From NCBI RefSeq assembly GCF_000003605.2, contig NW_003148769.1:425471-459933 (forward strand): 34,463 nucleotides of DNA. Direction: 5' to 3'. This DNA comes from Saccoglossus kowalevskii. Lineage: Eukaryota > Hemichordata > Enteropneusta > Harrimaniidae. A program made the translations under genes and the position numbers. Below, in pieces: positions 20,702-33,500 of the stretch; the stretch's first letter is position 1; every line of letters begins with the position of its first letter. The notes beneath the pieces are model-generated. The model worked only from the letters and a program-made list of their open reading frames with translations, was not told the origin of the DNA and did not search any database.

Positions 20702-21385
20702 TATAGTGAATGTAAACATTTTACATGAAACACAGCATCAAAATAGAATAAAAGGCAATTATCATATTATATTTTACCAATGAAAAAAAAAATTGTCAAC
20801 TGTGAATAAGGGATGCATTATTAACCTCAACGGGGTAGGTAAACAAATTAAACAACACTTGCTTGCTACTACAGAAATATAATTATCATGAGGGACAGAA
20901 GATGATGACACCAAAACAATAGTTGAAATACACAGCAAATCAAGTTCCAATTATGTATGTTAAATTTTGATGCCGCTCTTTCAATGGGTAATGATATAAC
21001 AACTGGTAGTGCAATGATGTGACGTGATTGGTTGAGCAGCAGCCACCTGCGTTTGTACACTGAGATGAGTAACATTATGTGATTGGCTTATTTGTGCTTA
21101 ACTTGTGTGCTAGTGCTCAAATGTTGGTTGCTTGTATAGATCAATATAACTCTCAAACCATGCGACAACATTCACATTGATAGTCTACATTAATTCTATA
21201 ATTCAAAAATATACATCATTACTGTTGACATTCTCCATTAGGAAAATAAAAAGAATCCAATTGGGGTGTAGCTGTGACCTTATAAACTAACACTTTTAGT
21301 TCTAAGGAAGTCTGTTTTTCCTGTTTTGATTCACTGTAATTGATCATCACACCTTTTAAATATCGGTTCTGATGCAATGTTAAGG

Positions 21386-21544
21386 TTACATCTTGATACC
21401 AACTAACTTCAAAATGTCCGCAGCCAGAGAAGAGACAGCAACATCAGCATGGGAACTAGCTGTCTGTGCTAAGGTTTTGATAGTGTCTATCAGCACATGG
21501 CCTTTCTCCTTCAACATTGTGGCGTTGTGTTTATCAGCAGTCAC
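21386..21544 (-). CDS. ULK4: ULK4 terminal exon
   Basis: 159 bases, 52 sense codons and TAA. It begins VTADKHNATMLKEKGHVLID and ends SSLAADILKLVGIKM, matching the LALEILQAVGH-type end of ULK4. Confidence 0.93.
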   Translation of the reverse strand: MTADKHNATMLKEKGHVLIDTIKTLAQTASSHADVAVSSLAADILKLVGIKM

Positions 21545-24520
21545 CTGCAAAATAAATAGTTTGGAAACTGCTCAGATGTAAACCACTGACAAGAAAGAAA
21601 AGACCATAACCACTTCCAGGGCTCCAGGGTTCAATATCAATTTTCAAAACTTTTTTTATCAAGTTTCATTACATTTAGTTCTAGTGGGTTTTGCATATTA
21701 TATATATATATTCATTAGATCTACTTAGATGAATACAAAAACAAGCTATTTCCAGACTTTCCAAACATTCCAAAAATAGAACCAAATCAGCTGAATAAAC
21801 AGTTTACATCATTTTCTATGATAACATAAACCATATACTGTATTTGCTCAATGAGAAGTGCTTCTGCATTGGAAAAGTGCTTTTATTATATTGCTGGATC
21901 ATTAAGATATAACTTATTTTGACCATATAAGTACATCAGTCATGTATATACATGCACAACTACCATAGATAGAGTAAATTAATACAGTGGTCTGAAATGG
22001 GAAAAAGGTAATGCATCACCTATTGGACAAGACGTATGATCAGTTTAGCCAAAGTCCAAATGCAACACTTGAATACAACCTGAATCTTTCTTTACAAAAC
22101 ACTGTTTCTTCCCGTTCATAGGCCATCAGTGGAGGTTTTCAGCAGAGAATGTGTTAGGTCACGATTTATCCATTAACTAATGCTACTGTTACTAGGGGGT
22201 GGTTATATGTTTAACTTATGCAGGAACAGCATTAACTATATATTGCCATTAAGATAAGACAACTGCACTAATATTTGTGTGAGAAGATTACTGAGCTATC
22301 TAAGTGTCATTGAAGGCAGATTTGTAACTTCTGAAAAGTAAACTAGAAAAGAAAATTAAGTATCAGCAAATGATGAGTCACTTACAGCTCTTTTGATGAC
22401 TCGGAGAAGTAGTTTCTGTTTCTTGGTGTCAAACTTAGGCAAGGCATGAGATAAACACTCCATGCTATCTACAGTCATAATATCATTGTGTTCACCACCA
22501 AACAACTGAGCCATCAGTGACAAGGCATTGCAGGCATGGCTTTGGATTTCACTATCTTCATGACAAAGCTGTATTAATAGAAAAAATATTCAAAGTAGAA
22601 CAGTGGCTCCAGTGTGATATTGTGCTGTTCATGATTATGATATGTCGAAGCAACTATGGAAAGTTGTTTAGTGCATACAAATTAATACAACAACATGCAC
22701 AGACCATGGAGATATGTTCAATCTTAAATGCATTACTCTGTTGTGCATTTTAAATGAACTGTCATGAACCCTAGGATAGTTTACTACTGAACAGAAACGT
22801 TGCAATATAATTTCAAAGACAAAACACTATTCTAGTTGTTGATAACTATGTTTTTTTGTTTGAATCAAATGGCCTCATGCATATTTATGAAGTAATGATA
22901 CCATAACTCAAATTAATGCAATTCATCGTTTTTTTTTCAAATCATTTGAAGTGCCAATTCCTTTCCTTGAGTATTACAGACACTGAGCACCATTCAAATT
23001 CCAATTACAGTATATGTTTTGACATTCCTTCATATAATTTGATCCCTTGCAATCAAGATCAAAGTTAAACTCAACATGGGTTCTGTGTGAATACAGAATA
23101 TAAGTAATGATCGATGTTATAAACATATCTGAAGAATCAAACTCCATAACAGTGGGGGAAGATGACACAGACAAGGTCCTAAAAACTTATCATATCTGCG
23201 CACATTATCCAACGGTACTTCTGCTGCCATTTTGGAGATTTTGTTTACAAAGACATATGATAAACAGACACCACAGTTGACTGTTGACCTGATTTTGATT
23301 TTAACTTGACCTATCTTGACCTGATCTGACCTCAACAAAAAAGTAATCTTACCAAATGCACAAGTTGACTGGTGAGCTCAACAAATGGCTTATTAGTCAG
23401 TAACAAACTTTCCGCTCCTTGTGTATCAGCCTCACCCCCTCCTTTTTTTGTCTGCAAGAAAAAAAAATAGTCTCCTTTCATTATCCCTATATAGTAGATA
23501 TAATGTATACCATAAATTGCACTCTGAAATTACTCCCATATTTAAATTGCAGTTTTGGTACTTTAATGTGAAATATTGTTTGCCACAAATATATATACCG
23601 TACTTCCCCGAGTATAAGCCCAGGGGCCTGAGCATGTAAAATCGGGAAAATTAGGGGGTGGGCTTATACTCGAGGACCACCTCAGAAAAGATAATTTTTT
23701 GAGGGGTTTAAAATTGTAACCATCTTCCAAACCACGAAAAATCCAAATAACATTTTTCGTTCACAGCGCCGGCCTCGGAGAAATATTACGTCTTTTTGAT
23801 TTTGACGACACTTTTTAAAATGAAGAAACAAACATGTTCATAAAAATACACAGGTTTTATTACAATACGGTTTACATACCGTCGGAATTTACGGTGCAAA
23901 AATGGGTAGGGTCTGTGGGAAAACAGTCGAAAGCAAAACTTTATTGTTAATATCTTCGTTGTGGAATATTTTCGATCTTACGCAAACTCTCGATACAATG
24001 AAATTTCCACCATGGTGTTTTTCATCATGATTTGACCTGAACAACTTCCTTTGACCTAACAGGTCACGTCTTTCGTTAACCAATCAAAATGCTGTGTCGT
24101 ACAGACGAAGTTTTTTGATTATTGACGAAGTCATTTTTTCAACGCAATGCGGAAGTGAATTCCGCGATGTTAAAATGCAATCTGATTTCGACAAAAAACG
24201 GTGATTTTTCCCTAAAGCTGTTGATACTCAATTTTCAAAAGGTAAACTGAGGGTGGAGGATGTATTTAAACTTTTCACGGTCGCCAACAAGTCATGTCAA
24301 AGAATAGTTTGCTCGTTCACATCCAATTCACGATAGTCTCAATGTACACGATTATTCGGAAAAGTAAAACGATGTTCAATGACCAGGTTTCACGACTTGA
24401 CGATCATATGTTTGATGTTTCTAAAACTACTACTCAAAAGAAATATGGATTGCTTCAGTATTGCAACATCACAGGGCTCATCTTGAGTAAATAACAGAAT
24501 AGAAAAGGTCCGAACCATAG

Positions 24521-24551
<31 letters not shown>

Positions 24552-27500
24552 TTGCGGATAATGTGGTTTGTAGGAACACTAATAAGCATGCTAATAAAAT
24601 TCGAACAAACAATCAAATAGTAGACCAAAACATTCCTTAATCATCAGATAATTATTGAAAATTATTGAAATTGTTTCCCAAATTAAGACTATAAAATATG
24701 TCACCTGGTAGTCTTGAAACAGACCCCCAATAAAGCTAAAGAAATTATCCAAACGTGCAACATAAATTTTGCTACAAATGCTGAATAGATGTTTTTTTAA
24801 TATAAATATTTTGAAACACAATTTATAAATTTGACAACTTGAGCAATTACTGTTACAACATTTACTGTTATGCTATACCCCCTATTCCTTCTATAGGACA
24901 GTCTCAAAACAACATTCATTGAGGCGGGGCTTGTCACAGATAAATAATTGTAACACTTTGAAGCCATGCAATCTTGAATTTGAATAGAAGGAAATGAGCA
25001 TCTGGACAATAGTTGCACATATCATTAAAATGTTACTGAAAATGTGAAGAAAATGTTTGACAATGGAGACTTGACAAATTTAGTTGGCACCAGGTACCCG
25101 TACCAAGCGGTGAAGAATTAACAGTAATTCCCACTTATAGCCATTTCATTGGTCTACAGGGGGACATACACTAGCTGTGTTGTTCATACACTGTGGTGTA
25201 CAATTGCTAACATTTTACCTGTAATACAAGTCTGACGATATTGGAGACATGCTTGAGGACAGCAAGTAATAAATCAAGTAGTGTTGTCAGCAGCGCTGTC
25301 ACAGCTCGGTTGTCAGTTTTATCATCCAGGTCGATATACAGTTTATGTGCCTGGGAAAATACATTGCAGAGATGGTCCACCAAACCTGGATAGAAAATTA
25401 TGAATTAAACTTATTAATGCAGTTATATTTATTTGCATACATCATATTCACTAAATTTAAACCATGTATATATTTTCATATATGGCATATTCAGTACAAA
25501 ACATTAAACATTTCATTTCAATATATGGCATATTCACTAATTTGAAACCATGCATTTAATTCCATATATGGCATATTAGGTAACTTAAACCATGCGTTTA
25601 CTTAAATATATAGCATATTTAGTAAGATTTAACCATGCATTTATTTCCATACATGGCATATTCAATAAAATGAAACCATGCATTTATTTCAATATATGGC
25701 ATATTGAATAATATGAAACCATGCATTCATCTCCATATATGGCATATTCAATAACATGAAACCATGCATTCATTTCCATATATGGCATATTTAATAACAT
25801 GAAACCATGCATTCATTTCCATATATGGCATATTTAATAACATGAAACCATGCATTCATTTCCATATATGGCATATTTAATAACATGAAACCATGCATTC
25901 ATTTCCATATATGGCATATTTAATAACATGAAACCATGCATTCCTTTCCATATACACATATTCAATAATATGAAACCATGCATTCATTTCAATATATGGC
26001 ATATTTAATAACATCAAACCATGCATTCATTTCCATATATGGCATATTCAATAATATGAAACCATGCATTCATTTCCATATATGGCATATTTAATAACAT
26101 GAAACCATGCATTCATTTCCATATACACATATTCAATAATATGAAACCATGCATTCATTTCAATATATGGCATATTTAATAACATCAAACCATGCATTCA
26201 TTTCCATGTATGGCATATTCAATAATATGAAACCATGCATTCATTTCCATATATGGCATATTTAATAACATGAAACCATGCAATTATTTCCATATACACA
26301 TATTCAATAACATGAAACCATGCATTCATTTCCATATATGGCATATTTAATAACATGAAACCATGCAATCATTAATATATGGCCTGCACATATGCACAAA
26401 TAGTGTCAAGCAATTCATTATATGCATACATACATGACACTAGGAGTAAATGTTACCTTGTTCATACAATAACCTCATGTTTGTTTCCTTATGTAAAACC
26501 ATAGTTTGTAGTATTGCTAAGATGTTCTTCATTGCGCTGGATGTAGGGATGTTTTGATGATCAACTAATACTTGAAATAACACTGGAACCAGATTGAGGT
26601 CTTGAATATCTCTGTTGTAGATTAAACAGAAATTGTTGTATTTAGTGATATTAAAAACAGAATGAAATGAACCATTTTCTGTTTACTGCAAGATCCCATG
26701 TTATTCGTGAAATTTTACATAAAATATGACAAGCAAAGGACAGAGCGTCGTAGTGACATCAAAACTTCGTCTGGGATGTGACAAACAATTGTATTTTTGG
26801 GATATTTCTGTGCTTAAAAAGTAATGTCAGATTTGATGATGGTCAGATTTGATGATAAAATTAAAGTACATCCACATGCTACAAATAGTAGTGTACAAGG
26901 GACTGTAATGTACCGATGGATGAGCATTTACCAAGACAACTTTGTTGGGTTGGGTTGTTAAAACAACAAAAAATTCTCTAAAAAACAATAAATATAAATG
27001 CTCTAAATGTACTTTGTTTCACCTTCCATGTTCAAACAGACCTTGTCATCAATAGGAAAGGTATTTTAACACTGAAAACAACTAAACTAAAGGTAAGTCA
27101 AGAAAAGAGATGAACCCAACCTGATGTATGACGGACTTCTTTCAATCAATGCCAGGAGCAACTTCAAACCGTATGAAGGAAGGGGATCTTGATCCAACAG
27201 TATCTGTTCATACTGAGGTAGAAGCTGTTTGCCAATGATCTCATCCACGATTCTAGTGTTAGTGATTGTCGTCTCCTGTGCTAGGTTCTCATGGGTTAAA
27301 AACAACGACGTAATCTCAGAAAAGAGGCGTAAGCATAAAGCTCTTGTGTCACCTGAAAGAATGTGAAAAGATTGTACTTGTAATTTCTCAATAATGGGCC
27401 AATCTGGCTGTTGTTGACAACCCCAGGAGGTCATGAAAGCAATTGCCTTGGTGCCCTACTAGACTGCCTCAGTGCCCTACATGATTGCCTCGATCAATGC

Positions 27501-30500
27501 CCTACATGACTGCCTCGATGCCCTACATGACTGCCTCAATGCCCTATATGACTGCCTTAATGTCCCTATATGACTGCCTTAATGTCCCTACATGACTGCC
27601 TTAATGTCCCTACATGACTGCCTCAATGCCCTATATGACTGCCTTAATGTCCCTATATGACTGCCTTAATGTCCCTACATGACTGCCTTAATGTCCCTAT
27701 ATGACTGCCTTAATGTCCCTACATGACTGCCTCAATGCCCTATATGACTGCCTTAATGTCCCTACATGACTGCCTTAATGCCCTATATGACTGCCTTAAT
27801 GTCCCTACATGACTGCCTTAATGCCCTATATGACTGCCTTAATGTCCCTACATGACTGCCTTAATGCCCTATATGACTGCCTTAATGTCCCTACATGACT
27901 GCCTTAATGCCCTATATGACTGCCTTAATGTCCCTACATGACTGCCTCAATGCCCTATATGACTGCCTTAATGTCCCTACCTGACTACCTTGATGCCCTT
28001 CCTGACTGCCTCGGTGCCCTAACTAACTGCCTTGGTACCCTTCCTGACTACCTTAGTATCCTACATCTGACTACCTTGGTACTACACAATGAGACCAAAA
28101 CATTAACTTTCAAAATGTTTTGCCTCAAAAAAGAGTGCCCTCCCAATTCCAAAGTTCAAGCTCTGCAACCCCAAAAGTCACGATTCGCCATGCCATATGA
28201 TGAGAAAACAAAATAATACACTTTTATTAAGAGAAATTTCTATAGAATGAAGTATTATAAAATTTGAATTTAGGAAAGATATGATTCAGATCATTATATC
28301 AACTGTTTCTAGGCCAGATTTCTGGAAACAAAGAAAACAAACTTTGTCGAGATACACACACAGAAATTGAGCCCCAAGGGATGATAACAATGCACGCAAG
28401 ATACATGGGTAGATACTGGTTTGTAAACAATGACCCACTACGACTATCCGCTGCATGCACAAGTGATGACTCCTTTAAATTTCGTAGAGTTCAAGAAAAT
28501 TGTCTATTGACAATTTATTTTTAATTTTTATATCCTATTGGTTAATTATTAAAAGTTGAAAAAAAAATGACACTCACAGCGAGTGTCAAAATAAACTAAT
28601 CAAGAAAACGGGTAAGTTCTTATCAATCTCCTTCATAACGTTGCAAAATTCCTAGGAACATTGTCAGCAGTGTTTGCTATGATTTTGATCACTCATTTGC
28701 ATATGAAAAGTCCCGGAAATAAAGATGCTCAAATTTTGCATTGTATGTTTGTGATCAAATAATAATTTACTGTGTTCAAATGTAGATTACCTGTAGGACT
28801 CATTAACTCACCACTTTCATATTTCATCCAATTATTTCATTCATCCATAGATGCCATTTGAAAATGGGTTCATCTGCATTCTGCGTTTAAATCTGAACAG
28901 TTTTAAATTGTACTCTAGTTGTGTGTACGGAAATGATTCAATTTGGTCTGAACACACTTTTGCATAAAAACCATACATACCATTGTCACTTGTAACGAGA
29001 GCTGCCAAGGGAGGCAAAATTGTCTCAGCTACAACAGCGTGATACTCCATTAATATGTTAGGGTGTTGAGTCACTGCTTCCACAATTGATAATGTCGTGT
29101 TGATAAAATCATCTGTGCCTACTGCACCTAGAAATACAAGATAATAAAACCAGTCAATATCGCACGTTATATGTAACTGTGACGTTTTTGGGAGTACTTT
29201 ATTGCATGCATCAAAATACATACTTTTGTAATGGTGATATGTCACCTGATCACCCGAGTGTATTGATATGCAAAAAGTAGTGCCGTTGGTGTAACTGAAA
29301 ATGGTGGAATAAACAAGAAGTTAAACTTGAGAGCTCTCTGGTTTCTTCGATGTTTCATGTGTTCCTGAGTCAACACATCACAGTAACCTATGATTGACTA
29401 TTGTTTGGAGTTTATATTTAAAAAAGTCTCAAATTCAAACAGGAAGTACATAAAATTGAGCAGGGTATAACTTTAGAAAGTTGATAGTATATTGGTGTCT
29501 TCTGAAATTTATCTTGAAGAGAAAAAATAATATGATATTGAATATTTAAGGTTAGTAGAAGCCAACTGATAAATAAAAATACAAACAAATTATAATGCTG
29601 TACTTTGGCCAATATGAGAATGTTGATTGTCTTGGTCAATGAGTCTATTTTATAAGAAAATTATGGTTATATTTTAGTGAGTGATGACCATTTCATCAGT
29701 ATTTATTGTGCAGATTTCAAATTGATGGATGGGCTCAATGAGTCTATTTTATAAGAAAATTATGGTTATATTTTAGTGAGTGATGGCCATTTCATCAGTA
29801 TTAATTGTGCAGATTTCAAATTGAAGGATGGGCTCAATATCTAGAGTGATGAGGTATTTTGTGTTATCCTAAATTATATCTGGATATAAAAAGTGATCAA
29901 AAATGCTGTTTTGCTTCAACATTGTGTACTATGGAAAAATTATGAAAATGGAAATTGTTGAATAAGATATGAGCAATTTCCTTACAACACAGTGTTATAT
30001 AACACACAAGTATCCTGTTTTATGTAACTAACAGCCCAATAAACACACAGTCAAGTGATATATAACCAACTTTCTCACAAAACTGTAAATACTCATAAAT
30101 ACATAGTGTAGGCTTGTACTTTAACTTTTTCATTTTCACCACCAGTTCCCTCTTTCCATCAGAAATTCATAAAATGGACCTTTTTATAGTCTGCATTTTC
30201 CTTCAGAAGATCGGGACAAAAAAAAAAGCCAAATTTTTTGAATAGAAACTGAAAAATTGAACCAAATTTTGTCTGTTTGCTTCAAAATTAGAGTTCATTT
30301 CCAGAAATATTGAAGAATCTGACAAGAAAGTGAAGGCAAAATTTGGACAAGAAAGTTTGGTGGTGAAAAAGAGATTATAATTAAATGATATATAGTAATT
30401 ACAGTCATGTAGTGACTCTTCACATCATTGAATGTACAAATTGCAAGAACAGACCATGTACAAATTATATTTTGCCACAGAAAATCATATTCCATATTTG

Positions 30501-33500
30501 TAACTACATGGCAGATTTGGGTAACCATCTTGTCATAACCATAACCATGCACACAACAATTGATGTGGTAGCTGCAGATTCATAGGGTGAAGACGCTTGG
30601 CATGATGGATAAAGCATGTATTACTGTAACATGTTACATACATGTACATGTTAACTGTAATATTAGCCATATTTACTTACCAATGGCTGACTCTATACTT
30701 GTTTCACCACTGTCAATTGATTTCAAATGGGAAAGCAGCACACCAATATCTGTCATGAACCCTTCATTAATAATGCGAGGACGAAATATCTGAAACGAAA
30801 AACATTGAGATGATAAATCGCTGATTACGTTGTTCAGATTTATGAGCTGAAATATAAAATATAAATTAAAATATCTTCATCTAGTATTTTAAAATTTCAT
30901 GAAGAATTTATTAGACATAACTGTGTATAGTTTTTTCGTTTTTTTTAAGCTGCTTCATTTTGTTGAGTGACAAGTTTTCACAAAATACGAAACACAGGGC
31001 CCAGGGGGATAAAATTGTATCATTGGACATATTTTGTTTGTATAGCCATGCACTGGCGTATGAAGTAGTGTGGGCCAATTACCAATTGCAATAAACTTTA
31101 AATGAGACATGGAAACAAACATGGGACATTTCATACTTCTTAGGTTAGGTATGTTAAGCGTGCTCTGAAGTAGGATTCAAAATTATGTTGCATAACAGTA
31201 CTGAATGTTGAAAAAAAATTTTAAAAAATCAGTTACTGAAAATATAATGGGCAAACGCCAATGTTTTAATAATTTTGATTCATGACTCATTTTACTACAT
31301 ATGTTAAAAACTTTTTTTTTAATTTTTAGTGGATAATACAACTTTAGGACAGTGACAGTACCTGGCTTGTAACAAGATGTAATTGTATGGGAAGTAGTGG
31401 CAGATATGTCTTCAACTGCTTAGCTTGCACAGTAGATGGATGTTTTCTCCCTAAGACAGCATTGAGGGCTTCAATCGCATCACCTATAAAAATGAAACAT
31501 ACTGTGCATTAACTAAATTTTTCAACATGACACAGGCATTAAATTCATCATCAAGGGATGAAGCTGCAATGTAATCATATGAACGGAGCTTGTTTGAGAG
31601 AACCGCTGAACAGAATGGTTTCAAATTTTTTATGTTGGCAGGAGCTAATGTGATCTGTTGCAATACATTTGTGATCGATCATGTGGTTTGGTATTCATTT
31701 TTGAGCACAGAATTATTTTTCTCCATAACTGGGGTCTCAGTGGTCTTCCCAATATCATTAATAAAATTTATAGTTTCAACATTGTAGAATTTATTTGGAC
31801 CCCTCTATGCTAGCTTTATATTTTTGTACTTGTATTAATACATTTCCTGCTGATTTATTTCCATTAATTTTGGCAAGACCTTCAGCAGATGATGTCCTGA
31901 TATATGCCCAATGGTCTGAACTTATTGGGGGGGGGTGTAGATGTATTGATAGGTGCCTTGATCAATAAAACAACATGATGTGCATCACTAACCCAGTTTG
32001 TGTGATATTTGTAACATATTTGAATACAGGAAGAAATGGTTGATGAGATGGTAAAAAGATACGTTTGTCTCGCATTTATACAAATTTAAAACAAAATCTT
32101 TGAAAGTAAATCGCATAAAACGTGTAATAAACTTGTGAAAAAACAAAAAATGGCCACCAGTTTAGATAAAATCAGTATGAGTAATAAGTTTGAATTAAAT
32201 GGATCAATACATACATGGAAAAGACATGATGATATGTTCAAATGTGAATTTTATAGGCCCATCAAATATAAAAAAATCAACATGCACATGTATGCCAGTC
32301 AGTATTACTTGTCGACCAACATCAAACAAACTGGGGTCAGAAATGATGTCAGGTACAGTCGAAGGGAAATTATGAGTGGACAGACAACCTCACGCAAAAA
32401 AAAGTCTCCATATAGGACTATGTCTGACAGGGTCTAATAATAGTGACTGGTACTTACTTGATATTTGAGGTAAAGCTTGAATGATGTAATTATTCAGCAT
32501 ATCCAAACATTTTAAAAGGTAGTCCGACATTGCCTGATTGTCAACTTTAGAAGAATTCTGTTTTCTGCTGTCCCGTTCCATATACATTACCAATCTAATC
32601 AGTGAAAAAAAAAAACATTATCCATTCAGACACCGAACTGCCTATCACAAATCAACCAATCAAAGAGAAGAATGTCAGTCATGTGACTGCATGCAGTCAT
32701 GCATATTTGTGAGTAATATTTCTGTTATTCTCATGTAAGGTCGAAAAACAAATGATAATTTTCATGTTCTTTGGAAAGAAGGAAATTTATACCATTCCCA
32801 TCTTAAGCAGACATGTGTGGTTGTGTCACTGACACTTTATCAGAATGCATGCAATTCAATATGGTAAAACGTACTTACCAGTAACAGATTTTTGACAGAT
32901 CTGTATCATAATATTCCACACTAAATGTTCATACCCAAGTACTTTTTACAATAAACTATATTTTTATTTTCTAATTAATTTAATTTAATTTGTATTTTAA
33001 ATTATATTGTATTATATTTACTTATCAAATCAGTTTGAGATATTTTTGCATAGCTTACAAAAGGAGTGATGAATCATCAAATTCCAGCATAATTGTGCTT
33101 GTAAACTTGTTTTCACATTTTTCTCAGAAATATGTATGTATTTACAGTTACTGTTATGGTTTCCATTCAATAATCAATCAGACATTAAAATATTTTCTAA
33201 CTTTGCACCGTATTTTCATGTTTGTCCAAAAAAAAAAGATTTAGAGTAGGCAATATATGTAAGGTAGAATAGGATTATCAAACCAAAATGAAAAAATGTA
33301 TTTGGCCTGAAAAAAGGAACAGCCAATAAAGAGAAGTATATAAGTCATGTGATATTATCATGCATTGTTATAAGGTACTGTATTATTGCTAATCAACACA
33401 AATGAACCAATCACACATCACACAATTATATTCCTACCTTGACTGGCAGCAAATCAGCAGCATTTCAGTGTTATTTTTAATAATTTCTTGAATAGCAAGG

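Noticed and set aside
25443-26375. Regular repeats considered as a CRISPR-like array
   Set aside because: Units are contiguous with no unique spacers, and the locus is a eukaryotic intron. It is a minisatellite.
27938-28216. 92-codon plus-strand frame with periodic Leu/Pro peptide
   Set aside because: It is a translation of the 21/22-bp minisatellite in a ULK4 intron, on the antisense strand.
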